Positions 16,321 to 25,165 of a stretch of DNA of 64,000 nt are shown piece by piece. The notes beneath the pieces were generated by a model. It saw only the letters and a list, made by a program, of their open reading frames with translations, was not told the origin of the DNA and did no database searches. The DNA lies in assembly GCA_017614995.1 (NCBI GenBank), contig JAGAAX010000003.1, positions 1-64,000 on the forward strand, written 5' to 3'. Origin of the DNA: Spirochaetaceae bacterium. GTDB taxonomy: Bacteria; Spirochaetota; Spirochaetia; Treponematales; Treponemataceae. The stretch's first letter is position 1. Every line of letters starts with the position of its first letter. The translations under genes were made by a program, and so were the position numbers.

Positions 16321-16851
16321 CTAAACCGAAGCCTTGTTTTTCTCTGAACCAGCCGGTATTGAAATGATAAACGAAATTACAAGCGCAATCTCGCAGACTA
16401 AAACAGCAGAATCTGCAATATTAAATGTAGGCCACCGCTCAAGTCCGAATAAACCGTAAAACTTGATGTCAATAAAGTCAACAACTCCAGCCGGTCTGAA
16501 AAATCTGTCTATCAGATTGCCGAAGCCGCCGCCAAGAATTCCGGCGACAAACCATCTTTGAACTTGCGAAAGCTCTTTTGCAACAAAAAAAGCAATAAGA
16601 ACAACAATAAGAACTGCCAGCGGTATTATGCAGAGCGAGATAAATCTCCATGCGCTGGAAAGACCGTTGCCGAGGCTGAACGCTGCGCCCAAATTTGTTA
16701 CGTGTATAATCTGTAGAAAGTCGCCGAAGAACGAAGCATAAACTGTTCCGAGCGGTATGTTCTTTACGACAAAGCTTTTTGTAAGCTGGTCTAATAAAAT
16801 GATGATAACGCTTAGAATTAAAGGCACTGTTCTTTTTATATTGTTTTGCAT
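16321..16851 (-). CDS. lspA: Lipoprotein signal peptidase (SPase II)
   Basis: The 176-residue protein has four membrane helices and the family motifs DQLTKSFV near residue 21, NLGAAFSL near 53, GNLIDRFFRPAGVVDFIDIK near 111 and FNIADSAV near 143, which contain the two catalytic aspartates. It cleaves the signal peptide of diacylglyceryl-modified prolipoproteins. Likely substrates encoded in this window are the M16 protease, ApbE and the FMN-binding reductase, each with a lipobox. Confidence 0.95.
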   Translation of the reverse strand: MQNNIKRTVPLILSVIIILLDQLTKSFVVKNIPLGTVYASFFGDFLQIIHVTNLGAAFSLGNGLSSAWRFISLCIIPLAVLIVVLIAFFVAKELSQVQRWFVAGILGGGFGNLIDRFFRPAGVVDFIDIKFYGLFGLERWPTFNIADSAVLVCEIALVISFIISIPAGSEKNKASV

Positions 16852-16862
16852 ATAAGCTCCTG

Positions 16863-17621
16863 TTATAGCCCTGTCGGCACGTCTATGAAAACTGTTTCTA
16901 TGTCCTTTTCTTTTGCAAGTTTTTCCGCAACAAGCTGAACCCCGACGGTTTCAGTCTGGTAATGACCGGCGGCAATTACATTAAAATGATTTTCAAGCAC
17001 TGCATGATAATCTTCGTGTGCGATTTCGCCTGTAATAAGAACGTCTGCGCCGGCTTTTACAGCTTCTTCCATGCAGTCTGCGCCGCCGCCTGAAATAACC
17101 GCGATTTTAGAGACTTTCTCTTTGCCGAAAGACAAAACAGTGTTCGGTTTTTCCCCGTTTGGAAAAGCTTTGATGACGAGCTGCTCCAAAGTGAGGGGCG
17201 CATCGACAAAACCGATTGTGCCCGCCATCATTCCGCGCCATTCGCCGAAAGGCTGCAAATCTTTCATATTAAGTCTTGCCGCAAGACCGTAGTTGTTGCC
17301 GCAAAGCTGATTTGCGTCTAACGGAATGTGGCACGCATAAAGCGCAATATCATTTTTGATTAAGCCTGCAATGCGCTTGTAGTGTATGCCTGTAATTGTC
17401 TGTTCATGTCCCCAAAAAAGACCGTGATGCACAAAAAGCATCTGTGCATTCCATTCGGCGGCGCGGCTTATACTTTCTTCACAGGCGTCAACCGCAAAAG
17501 CTACTTTTTTGATTTCTCTTCCGCTGTTTTCTACCTGAATTCCGTTTTTTGAAATGTCAGAAGAAAAATCCTCAATATTTAAAAAGCTTCTAAAATAATT
17601 GTCCAATTCGTGCTGGTTCAT
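16863..17621 (-). CDS. Nif3-like dinuclear metal protein
   Basis: This 252-residue member of the Nif3/YbgI (GTP cyclohydrolase I type 2-like) family shows VHHGLFWG, HIPLDAN, LITGEIAHEDYH and GHYQTE, whose His, Asp and Glu residues bind the two metals in a hexameric ring. The physiological role of the family is unresolved. It is tightly packed between the membrane protein gene (21 bp) and lspA (11 bp) in one leftward operon. Confidence 0.9.
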   Translation of the reverse strand: MNQHELDNYFRSFLNIEDFSSDISKNGIQVENSGREIKKVAFAVDACEESISRAAEWNAQMLFVHHGLFWGHEQTITGIHYKRIAGLIKNDIALYACHIPLDANQLCGNNYGLAARLNMKDLQPFGEWRGMMAGTIGFVDAPLTLEQLVIKAFPNGEKPNTVLSFGKEKVSKIAVISGGGADCMEEAVKAGADVLITGEIAHEDYHAVLENHFNVIAAGHYQTETVGVQLVAEKLAKEKDIETVFIDVPTGL

Positions 17622-17642
17622 ATTATAAAAAGGTAAGAATAC

Positions 17643-18785
17643 CTAAAATTCCTCCTCTGGTGAATCTGATGAATCTGAAGAAACCGAATCTTCTGCGGCG
17701 TCATTCTGTATCTGCACAAGCTTTGCTTTTTCTGCGCGCAATGCAATCTGCTGAGACTGAATCCAGCCGTCACTTGGTGCTTTTGCAACAAAAGTGTAGA
17801 CAGCCGGCTCATTCACCGCAAAATTGCCCATGCCGCTTATATAGCCCGGTATGTTTTCATTAAGCTCAAAAACCGGAATATCAAGGTTTTCAGCTTCGCA
17901 AAAGTCTTTTGCAGCTAAAGCTGCACCGCCGTCTGCAACAATGAGCGCAATTCTCTCAAAAAGACCGGCTTCTTTTGCGCGTTCAGCAATTATCTTGAGT
18001 TCAGATGACTTTATCTGCCGCCATCTGTCGAGCTGGTCTTGGTCTTGCGGGGCATTTTCGGCTTCATTTTTCAGTCTTTCCGCTTGCAGCACAAAAGAAC
18101 GGAAAACGCGGAAATCCCAGAAAGATTCAAGATACGCATTGTCTTTGGCGTAAAAATCCGCGCAGAGAACAATATTTCCTTTTCTTGTGATTGATTCAAT
18201 TGTAAGGCTGTTTTCGTTTACTGAAGTATAAACATCTGGAATAAACAGAACGACGGGCAGTTCGTTTTCATCCTGCTGATTTGAATAAACTGAATAAGGA
18301 ATGAATTTATACAAAACCGCGGTTACCGGCTCTTTTACGGAGCTTATCTGAGAAAACCCCTCTGTGAAAGAGCCTGTCTGATTTTTTTTGACAATTTCAA
18401 CGGCTTCGCAATCGCGGCTGTTCAAATGCCTGAAAGTTGAAACAGGATAAAATCTTATAATTAGGTAACCGGCGCCTGCAATCAGCAGAATGCCCAAAAG
18501 CGAGACAATGATAGCTCCTGCTGTGTATACGTCAGTTTTAAGCTGCTGAAAACAGCGTCCGAGACTTCTCAAATTGAAAATGAAAATAAAAAGGCAGGGT
18601 ATTGCAACCGCAATAACAGAAAAAGACAATCCCTTTGCAAGAGTCAACAGAACTAAAACGATAAAAGCAAATAGCGAGAAAATAACCGGGGTGTCAACTT
18701 TATTGCGCTTTTTTATGAATGTTCTGAAAACAACGGGCAGAAGCAGAAAAAGCACAAATAATTCGCCTAAAAAGAGAACTCTCAT
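17643..18785 (-). CDS. Uncharacterised membrane protein
   Basis: The 380-residue protein has membrane helices at about 5-22, 33-50, 55-75 and 88-112, followed by a 260-residue domain that is probably outside the membrane. The domain contains a lysine/glutamate-rich helix and segments such as NELPVVLFIPDVYTS and IALIVADGGAALAAK that hint at an alpha/beta fold, but I cannot assign a family. The acidic Ser/Asp tail ends SPEEEF. It heads the operon with nif3-like, lspA and the small membrane protein. Confidence 0.75.
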   Translation of the reverse strand: MRVLFLGELFVLFLLLPVVFRTFIKKRNKVDTPVIFSLFAFIVLVLLTLAKGLSFSVIAVAIPCLFIFIFNLRSLGRCFQQLKTDVYTAGAIIVSLLGILLIAGAGYLIIRFYPVSTFRHLNSRDCEAVEIVKKNQTGSFTEGFSQISSVKEPVTAVLYKFIPYSVYSNQQDENELPVVLFIPDVYTSVNENSLTIESITRKGNIVLCADFYAKDNAYLESFWDFRVFRSFVLQAERLKNEAENAPQDQDQLDRWRQIKSSELKIIAERAKEAGLFERIALIVADGGAALAAKDFCEAENLDIPVFELNENIPGYISGMGNFAVNEPAVYTFVAKAPSDGWIQSQQIALRAEKAKLVQIQNDAAEDSVSSDSSDSPEEEF

Positions 18786-18867
18786 GGCTTTATATGATAA
18801 AGAAAAAACAGTGACGGCTCAAGCCCCGGAATGAGGACTGCGCTTAGATACAGAGTGCCTGTTTTTT

Positions 18868-18899
18868 TGCATCTTACCTGCCTAAAAATGCAACTTACC
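18868..18899 (+). promoter_or_regulatory. Direct repeat upstream of flavoprotein operon
   Basis: TGCATCTTACC (18868-18878) and TGCAACTTACC (18889-18899) are direct repeats spaced 21 bp, two helical turns, about 70 bp before the first flavodoxin-like gene. This arrangement suits a dimeric regulator bound on one DNA face. Confidence 0.4.
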
Positions 18900-18965
18900 G
18901 TTTCAGCGGTTCTGCCAATGGGCTATGTGTGCTACAGTTAACACAACGAAACAGGAGAAAATAAT

Positions 18966-19502
18966 ATGAATCTGCTTTTACATGACATAAAAGACGGAAC
19001 ATTTTCCGGGGCTGAACTGACTGAACCTGATTCTTGGAAAATCATCAATACGAACGTAAATGCTGTGCCCTGCCGCGGCTGTTTTGACTGCTGGCTTAAA
19101 AACAAGGGCTACTGCTTTTACAAAGACATATTCCGCTGTGCAGGCAGAGAGCTTGCCACAGCAGAGCACCGCTTTGTTATAAGCGAAATGACATACGGCG
19201 GTTTGAGCGCGCCTGTAAAGCGCTTTTTCGACAGAAGCATTTCAGGCTCGCTGCCGTTTTTCAAGTTTTCAAAGGGTGAAGTCCACCACATGAGAAGGTA
19301 CAAGATAAAGCAGAGCTTTACTTTCTGTATTTACGGTCAGACTACAGAACTTGAAAAAGAGACGCTAAAAGCTTATGTAAAAAGGCTTTGTGTGAACGGC
19401 GGTTCAGAGCTTAAAGACATTTTGTTTGCAGAAGACGCCCAGAGCGCGAAAAACATGTTTCTGCATTTTATAAACGAAGAAAAACTCAAAGAGGCAGAAT
19501 AA
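18966..19502 (+). CDS. Flavodoxin-like/NADPH-FMN reductase family protein
   Basis: The 178-residue protein resembles the flavodoxin-fold reductases of anaerobes. It contains a cysteine cluster C-R-G-C-F-D-C-x-L-K-N-K-G-Y-C at about residues 36-51, similar to the iron-sulfur flavoprotein group, then EMTYGGLSAPVKRFFDRS with the FMN-pocket YGG. The first beta strand and phosphate loop are short, so the N-terminus is reduced compared with typical members. ACAGGAG precedes ATG 18966. The gene is 2 bp from the next flavoprotein gene, which shows coupled expression. Electron partner unknown. Confidence 0.7.
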   Translation: MNLLLHDIKDGTFSGAELTEPDSWKIINTNVNAVPCRGCFDCWLKNKGYCFYKDIFRCAGRELATAEHRFVISEMTYGGLSAPVKRFFDRSISGSLPFFKFSKGEVHHMRRYKIKQSFTFCIYGQTTELEKETLKAYVKRLCVNGGSELKDILFAEDAQSAKNMFLHFINEEKLKEAE

Positions 19503-19504
19503 TT

Positions 19505-20251
19505 ATGAAGGTTTTGATTTTAAACGGAAGCCCGCGGGCTAAGGGCAGCGTATCAGGCTGCATTGCAAAAAAACTTAAGCGGCTGCTTTTTGGCTGCACT
19601 ACAGAAATCTGCCAGATAAAAGCCGGTTCCGAGCAGGAAATTTTGGAAAAATTCAAGTCAATTGATGCGCTGGTTTTTGCGCTGCCGCTTTATGTAGACG
19701 GAATGCCGTCTCACGTTATTGAATTCCTTAAAAAAGCAGAAGCTTTCTGCAAAGAGAACAACTGCCGTTTTAATGTTTATACGCTTTCTAACAACGGGTT
19801 TATCGAAGGCAGGCAGAACGCTGTACATTTGGAACAGTTCCGCTGCTGGTGCGCTCGCGCCGGCGTAGAATGGGCAGGTGGTCTCGGTATCGGTGGCGGC
19901 GAAATGCTCCGCGTGCTTACGCTCATTTATCCGTGGATTATTCTTCTGGATTTTTGTCTTTCCATTTTCTGGCTTATAAAAGGCGCGGAGCTTAACCTCA
20001 AGCTTTTTGAGTCTCCGCTTAGAGATATAGGCATTTTCTCGTTTTTCTGCTTTCATTTTTGGTTCAGTTTAATTGCCGTTTCGCGTGACATAAGAAAAAA
20101 CCGCAAGGCGAAGAAAAACAGATTTACCAGAATAATTGTTCCGGCTGCAATTTTTATTGTTTTTGCTGATATTTTCATGGTTTTATCTTCGCTTTTCAAA
20201 GGCAGGATAATCTTTACACTTCTTGGGAAATGCAAGGAACCCGAAAAATAA
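19505..20251 (+). CDS. Flavodoxin-like protein with membrane-helix C-terminus
   Basis: Residues 1-130 form a flavodoxin-type domain: MKVLILNGSPRAKGSVSGC (FMN phosphate loop), FALPLYVDGMPSHVIEFLKK and NNGFIEGRQN. The C-terminal 110 residues carry membrane helices around 140-160, 177-192 and 205-225, so the flavin domain is tethered to the membrane. It overlaps closely with the preceding flavoprotein gene, and the two may form one electron-transfer unit. The membrane fusion is unusual for this family. Confidence 0.7.
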   Translation: MKVLILNGSPRAKGSVSGCIAKKLKRLLFGCTTEICQIKAGSEQEILEKFKSIDALVFALPLYVDGMPSHVIEFLKKAEAFCKENNCRFNVYTLSNNGFIEGRQNAVHLEQFRCWCARAGVEWAGGLGIGGGEMLRVLTLIYPWIILLDFCLSIFWLIKGAELNLKLFESPLRDIGIFSFFCFHFWFSLIAVSRDIRKNRKAKKNRFTRIIVPAAIFIVFADIFMVLSSLFKGRIIFTLLGKCKEPEK

Positions 20252-20369
20252 GGCTTTAGAGGTTCTCATAATTCAGCCTTTGTTGTTTTACACTGATTTT
20301 ACTTGTGAAAATGGAATGTGATAGTAAAATTAGTTGATTAATGTACCTGCATTTTTAAGAAGGTGGCTA

Positions 20370-20744
20370 ATGGCTAGAATTATGATTTGTGATGATGCAG
20401 CATTTATGCTTAAATCTTTATCGCTGTCTGTCAGCAAAATGGGACACGAAGTTGTTGCGGAAACAGAAGACGGGCAGGATGCTGTAAAAGCCTATATAAA
20501 AGAAAAACCTGACCTGGTGCTTATGGACATTTCAATGCCTGTCAAAGACGGAATTCAAACACTTAAAGAAATAATGAAAATAGACCCTGACGCAAAAGTA
20601 ATTATCGTGTCAGGCATGGGCTATCAGGAAAAAGTTATTCAGGCTGTCAAAGAAGGCGCAAAAGAATTTCTTGTTAAGCCTGTAACTTACCCGGATCTTG
20701 AAAGGTGCATTCACAAATATGTACCTGCGCCGGAATATGTGTGA
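20370..20744 (+). CDS. CheY-like single-domain response regulator
   Basis: A 124-residue receiver domain: acidic pair in ICDDAAF, phospho-acceptor Asp in LVLMDISMP, conserved Ser in IIVSGMG and Lys in EFLVKPV. No output domain. ATG 20370 is chosen because AAGAAGGTGG stands directly before it and the receiver begins at once; an upstream TTG would add 12 unrelated residues. The next gene encodes an ATPase-like/HDOD protein 55 bp downstream, a probable signalling partner. Confidence 0.9.
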   Translation: MARIMICDDAAFMLKSLSLSVSKMGHEVVAETEDGQDAVKAYIKEKPDLVLMDISMPVKDGIQTLKEIMKIDPDAKVIIVSGMGYQEKVIQAVKEGAKEFLVKPVTYPDLERCIHKYVPAPEYV

Positions 20745-20799
20745 GAATTTTTAGTTCTTCTTGTTTTACAGTGTTTTCTGTGATAACATAAAAAGTGCT

Positions 20800-22305
20800 A
20801 TGGCTGAAGAAAAACGGTTTAAAGTAGATTCTGAAAAAATTAAGAAAGCTGCGCTTGCAGGTGTTCCTTTATCTCTTACGACATACGTTCTGCCGCATGA
20901 AATGGAACTGTACATGAGCGATGTATTGTCCTGCTTTTTGGAAAGTCTCGGTCAGTCTCACATGACAGATTATCTGGTTTATTGTTTGAACGAGCTTGCA
21001 ACAAACGCAAAGAAGGCGAATACCAAGCGCATCTATTTTTTGGAAAAAAATCTGGATATAAATAATCCCGCTGATTACGAAGAAGGCATGAAAACTTTCA
21101 AGAAAGACATGCTCGAAAAGCTCACCTATTATCTTGAAAAGCAGCGTGATGCAGGTCTTTATATCAAAGTTATTTTTTCAGCCCGAAACAACAACATAAA
21201 GCTTGAAGTTAGAAACAACAGTGAACTTACTGTTTTTGAATACAAACGCATTCATGACAAAATCTGCCGAGCCCACACATATTCAAATATGAATGAAGCG
21301 CTGGACAAGATTGTTGATGATACTGAAGGCGCAGGTCTCGGTCTTATTCTGATGATTCTGATGCTAAAGAAGATTGGGCTTACAGACGAGTCTTATCAGA
21401 TTCTTGTTGAAAACGGCGAAACTGTTGTGCGCGTGGAGCTTCCGTTTCTTGACAAGCGTTCTAAAGAATTCGACATCGTTTCTCAAGAACTGCTCAACCT
21501 CATCGAAGATTTGCCGCCATTCCCAGAAAATATTGTTGAGATTAACCGCCTGATTGCAGACCCAGATTCTGATATGGCTGAAATTGCCATGTTCATAAAC
21601 AACGACGTTGCTCTGGCGGCAGACCTGATTAAAATGGTCAATTCAGCGGCGTTCAGACCGGTAAATCCTATTCAGAATGTTTATAGCGCTGTAAAAATGG
21701 TCGGTCTTGACGGCTTGCGTAATCTGCTGTTTTCTTTGGGTACTTTCAAGCTTTTGGGCGAAAACACTGAAGAAAAACGCCAGATGTGGGTTCATGCTTA
21801 CAAAGTTGCGTTCTTCTCGCATAATATTGCCTGCTCTTTCTGTGCAAACGACAAGGCTGTTATGGCAGATGCCTATGTATGCGGTCTGCTTCATGACATC
21901 GGCAAAGTGATTTTTACAACAACACATAACGATACAATGCGCCATCTTATTGCGGTTACTCAGCAGAAAAAAATACCGCTACAGGTAATTGAGCAGATGA
22001 TTTCAGGCACAAACCATGAAATTCTCGGTGCGCGCATAGCTGAAAAATGGAATTTCCCTGAATCGATTATTGTGTCAATCAAATATCATCATTCTCCGGA
22101 AGAAGCCCCGGAACAGTACAAAAAGCTTGCCGCTCTTATTGCCCTTGCCAACCAGATTTGTAATTACCTCGATGGCAAAGACACATTCCAGCAGATTTCG
22201 CATAGCTGCAAAGAAATGTTCGGCTTGAACAACGAGATGCAGTTCCGTTCTCTGGCAGAAAAGCTTAATATGCTGTTTCAGCGCGCAGAAGAGAAAATAA
22301 ACTGA
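20800..22305 (+). CDS. HATPase-like plus HDOD signalling protein
   Basis: The 501-residue protein starts MAEEKRFKVDSEK. The N-terminal part (about 25-215) resembles a GHKL ATPase: CLNELATNAKKANTKRIYF as N box and EGAGLGLILMILMLKK as G box. The C-terminal part (about 230-490) is an HDOD domain with LPPFPENIVEINRLI, AAFRPVNPIQNVYSAVKMVG and CGLLHDIGKVIF, a preserved HD pair. HDOD proteins are usually non-enzymatic output modules. It follows a CheY-like gene, so the receiver may act on it. The combination is seen in spirochaetes as far as I recall. Confidence 0.8.
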   Translation: MAEEKRFKVDSEKIKKAALAGVPLSLTTYVLPHEMELYMSDVLSCFLESLGQSHMTDYLVYCLNELATNAKKANTKRIYFLEKNLDINNPADYEEGMKTFKKDMLEKLTYYLEKQRDAGLYIKVIFSARNNNIKLEVRNNSELTVFEYKRIHDKICRAHTYSNMNEALDKIVDDTEGAGLGLILMILMLKKIGLTDESYQILVENGETVVRVELPFLDKRSKEFDIVSQELLNLIEDLPPFPENIVEINRLIADPDSDMAEIAMFINNDVALAADLIKMVNSAAFRPVNPIQNVYSAVKMVGLDGLRNLLFSLGTFKLLGENTEEKRQMWVHAYKVAFFSHNIACSFCANDKAVMADAYVCGLLHDIGKVIFTTTHNDTMRHLIAVTQQKKIPLQVIEQMISGTNHEILGARIAEKWNFPESIIVSIKYHHSPEEAPEQYKKLAALIALANQICNYLDGKDTFQQISHSCKEMFGLNNEMQFRSLAEKLNMLFQRAEEKIN

Positions 22306-22408
22306 ACCTCGTGACCTTGTCCGGCTTAAGCGGGCGGCCTTGCAAAATATTTTTACACTGAAAAATTGAAAGCTTGCGCGCTGCAAGTTTCAATGTTATG
22401 CTTTTTGT

Positions 22409-23461
22409 ATGAACTGTATTTTTCTATTAGGGCAGAATCCCCAAAAGAATGAGCTTCTGGATTTTGTGTTCAGAAAAGATTTTTCTGTCTCAACAAAAAG
22501 CTCCTCAAAAGAAGCCCTTGAAAGCTTTTTAAGTGAAAAACCTGTTCTTGTAATTGCTGACGCTTCTTTGACAGAAGAAACAAAATCTTTTTTAGCCGGC
22601 ATAAAAAAATTAGATGTATATCCATCTGTTCCAGTTCTTCTTATTGTGTCTACAGAGTCTGCTGAATTTGCCGGAGATTTTCTGCTGCCCGGCATCTCAG
22701 ACATAATTGAATTTCCTTTTAATGCGGTCATAATGCGTCGCCGTGCTGAAAACCTGATTTCCGAATATTATTGCAGAAAAAACATTGAGGCGGAGGCAGC
22801 AAAAAAAGCAAGGCTGACGCTTCTGCAAAAAAACGAAAAGCTTGCAGTTTCAGAAACGCTTTTGGACAACTTCATAGAAATTGCTGTAAACAACGAATTT
22901 CTGGTTGGAACGCACGCCGCAAGAATGCGCAAGTGCGTGCGCATATTTTTGCAGAACTATGCTGAGATTTTTCCGCAGGAGGAATTGTCAACCCAAAAAA
23001 TAGAAGATATAGCCTATGCTTCTGTTTTTCATGATATGGGAAAAATTCTTGTTCCAAAAGAGATTCTGCTTAAAAGCTCTGCCCTGAGCGGAGATGAATA
23101 TTCTGCTGTAAGGCAGCACACCGTTTTAGGCACAAAGCTTTTGCGTGGCGTGCAGCTTGTGTACCAGAAAGGGCTTTATAAGCTTTGCCAGGAAATCTGT
23201 AAGCATCATCATGAGCGCTGGAATGGCGAAGGCTACCCGGACGGCTTGAAAGGCGGAGAAATTTCGCTTGCGGCTCAGGCTGTTGGCATAATCGAAGCTT
23301 ATATTGCGCTTCAAGAAAACCGCCCGTACAGAAAACCTTTTTCTGAGCCGGAAGCCTTCGGAAAGATTATGAACGGCAGCTGCGGTTCTTTCTCTAATAA
23401 TATTATTCAGGTTTTTGAAAAGAGCCGCACCGCGCTCGAAGAAGCTTTTTCAAGTTTTTAA
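22409..23461 (+). CDS. HD-GYP protein with degenerate receiver domain
   Basis: The 350-residue protein has an N-terminal receiver-like fold (1-115) lacking the usual acidic pair (FLLGQNPQ), then a helical linker and an HD-GYP domain (about 145-345). Catalytic motifs are FHDMGK, QHTVLGTKLL, KHHHERWNGEGYPDGLKG. The GYP motif is intact, so c-di-GMP phosphodiesterase activity is expected. It is close to the CheY/HDOD genes, with which it may act. ATG 22409 has no strong ribosome site. Confidence 0.85.
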   Translation: MNCIFLLGQNPQKNELLDFVFRKDFSVSTKSSSKEALESFLSEKPVLVIADASLTEETKSFLAGIKKLDVYPSVPVLLIVSTESAEFAGDFLLPGISDIIEFPFNAVIMRRRAENLISEYYCRKNIEAEAAKKARLTLLQKNEKLAVSETLLDNFIEIAVNNEFLVGTHAARMRKCVRIFLQNYAEIFPQEELSTQKIEDIAYASVFHDMGKILVPKEILLKSSALSGDEYSAVRQHTVLGTKLLRGVQLVYQKGLYKLCQEICKHHHERWNGEGYPDGLKGGEISLAAQAVGIIEAYIALQENRPYRKPFSEPEAFGKIMNGSCGSFSNNIIQVFEKSRTALEEAFSSF

Positions 23462-23495
23462 GGTTTCGCCCTGGAGTTAAGGCAGACTGTGTCGC

Positions 23496-24140
23496 TTAGG
23501 CGTCTTTTTTGCTTTCAGCAAAAGCTTTGTATGCGTAAATTATAGAGCTTAGCAGGCAGAAAACGGCACAGACTATAAAGCCAGACCCAAGCACGTAAAA
23601 GAAATTGTAGAATCCATGAAAAACACACGCCAGTACAAACCAGAAGATTTTTGGCGGCTGCTTTGTCTTTATGTTATAGACCGTAACAGCCGAACATACG
23701 CTGCATGCTGCGTGCAATATTTCAGCAGTAAAAAAACGTACAAAAAGGTTCTTAGAGCCGTTTATCATATAAATTACAGTCTCAAAACTGCCAAAGCTTA
23801 AGCCGGCAACCAGCGCAAGCATAAGAAAATGTGCAAAGCTGATTTTTTTAGAAGAAAGAAAAAAAAGACAGCCGGCTTTTGAAGCTTCTTCAATAAAGCC
23901 GTTAATCAACAATGAAGAAATTAAAAAAACAAAAAGGGAACTTTGTAAGTGCCGGCTGAACAATGGCAGTTTTAATGCCATTGTCTGTATTAACGTTGCC
24001 GGTATAAGGGCAAGAAGCCCTAAAAGCACTGCCCCTTGAAGCAAAAGTGCAAAATCTTTTTTACAGCGGATAAGCAGAATAATTTCAACTGTTAAAAGCG
24101 GCACAAAGCAAAAAACAATGTACCAAAGGGGCAGCGTCAT
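23496..24140 (-). CDS. PrsW-like intramembrane protease
   Basis: A 214-residue protein with about seven membrane helices. It shows the PrsW/CPBP-type metalloprotease signature: the EE pair in NGFIEEASK (about 82-90), GLSFGSFE (about 117-124), a His in EILHAACS and the final HGFYNFFY. PrsW enzymes cleave membrane substrates such as anti-sigma factors. It starts 9 bp after the slyD stop and is probably the last gene of the nifU-slyD-prsW transcript. Confidence 0.8.
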   Translation of the reverse strand: MTLPLWYIVFCFVPLLTVEIILLIRCKKDFALLLQGAVLLGLLALIPATLIQTMALKLPLFSRHLQSSLFVFLISSLLINGFIEEASKAGCLFFLSSKKISFAHFLMLALVAGLSFGSFETVIYMINGSKNLFVRFFTAEILHAACSVCSAVTVYNIKTKQPPKIFWFVLACVFHGFYNFFYVLGSGFIVCAVFCLLSSIIYAYKAFAESKKDA

Positions 24141-24149
24141 AAGAACAGC

Positions 24150-24695
24150 TTAGCAGCCGCAACCGCCGCTTCCGCAGCCGCCGCAAGAACCGCCGCCACA
24201 GCCTCCGCTGCCGCATCCGCCACAACCGCCGCCGCAGCCCGCTTTGGAAGCTGCAATTTCTTCCGGAGTCTGGTCGCGCACGTCAACAACAGACACATCA
24301 AAAAATAGCTTCTGCCCTGCAAGAGGATGGTTTGCGTCTACAGTTATGGTTTTTTCTTGAATAGATTTTACAGTGACAATATTTGAGCCGCCCGGACCGG
24401 CTGCTTCAAACTGCATACCTTCTTTAATCTCAATATCTTCGGGGAAGTGTTCGCGCGGAATTTCAAGAATCAAATCGTCCTGCCGCTCGCCGTAGCCTTC
24501 AGCCGGTTCAATTTCAGCATGAAAAGAATCGCCGGTCTTTTTGCCTTCAAGCTGTTTTTCAAGACCTGTAATGAGCATTCCGTTGCCGTGAACATAGCTC
24601 AAAGGCCCGCCGCCTTTTGATTCGTCAATTATATCACCGGCAGCATTCTTTAAAGTATAGTCAATGCTGACAACTTTATCTTTTTCAATAATCAT
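24150..24695 (-). CDS. slyD: FKBP-type peptidyl-prolyl isomerase SlyD
   Basis: The 181-residue protein has the FKBP domain with IF insert: VVSIDYTLKNAAGDIIDES, GPLSYVHGNGMLITGLEKQLEGKK, and VDANHPLAGQKLFFDVSVVDV. It acts as prolyl isomerase and chaperone. The C-terminal tail (about 153-181) has eight cysteines in Gly/Ser only, without the histidines common in nickel-handling SlyD tails. It lies 21 bp after the NifU-domain gene. The hydrogenase in this window is [FeFe], not [NiFe]. Confidence 0.9.
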   Translation of the reverse strand: MIIEKDKVVSIDYTLKNAAGDIIDESKGGGPLSYVHGNGMLITGLEKQLEGKKTGDSFHAEIEPAEGYGERQDDLILEIPREHFPEDIEIKEGMQFEAAGPGGSNIVTVKSIQEKTITVDANHPLAGQKLFFDVSVVDVRDQTPEEIAASKAGCGGGCGGCGSGGCGGGSCGGCGSGGCGC

Positions 24696-24716
24696 GTATA
24701 TTCCTTAAAAAAATAA

Positions 24717-24947
24717 CTAGAAAGCCTGAATTACTTCTGTTACTTCAGGTATGGTATCTTTCAAAAAGCGTTCTACGCCCTGTTTCAGCGTCATTGTAGC
24801 CATAGGACAGTTGCCGCAGGCTCCTGTAAGTTTTACGTGCACTTTGCCGCCGTCTTCAAGTTTTATGAATTCCAGATCGCCGCCGTCAGCCTGAAGCTGC
24901 GGTCTCATTTTTTCAAGTGCTTCTTTTACTTGCTCTTCTAAAGTCAT
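24717..24947 (-). CDS. NifU C-terminal-domain iron-sulfur scaffold
   Basis: This 76-residue protein is a stand-alone NifU C-terminal (NfuA-type) domain: EQVKEALEKMRPQLQADGGD and the cluster-binding CGNCPMA. It carries [4Fe-4S] clusters to apo-proteins. ATG 24947 is used because CAGGAGAT precedes it; the longer upstream reading has no support. The gene is divergent from the hydrogenase operon, whose subunits need many Fe-S clusters. Confidence 0.9.
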   Translation of the reverse strand: MTLEEQVKEALEKMRPQLQADGGDLEFIKLEDGGKVHVKLTGACGNCPMATMTLKQGVERFLKDTIPEVTEVIQAF

Positions 24948-25089
24948 TTTGTATCTCCTGTTTAATTTGAATTGCAAAGTGCCTTTGGTTATTTTGCAGC
25001 TTGCAGATTTACGCGGTTTCTTCCATAAAAATACACACAAGTGCGCCAAAAGGCAAGTATTACTGCCATAATATTTCTGCTGCAATCAT

Positions 25090-25118
25090 TTGCAAAAGCA
25101 TTGTTTATAGTGTATAAT
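25090..25118 (+). promoter_or_regulatory. Promoter of the hydrogenase operon
   Basis: TTGCAA and TATAAT separated by 17 bp form a near-consensus vegetative promoter. The start lies about 47 bp upstream of the hydC-type ATG, which is preceded by TGGAGGG. Confidence 0.75.
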
Positions 25119-25165
25119 TTACCGAATTATTCCTATAAAATTGCATAAATGACTGGAGGGTCAAT

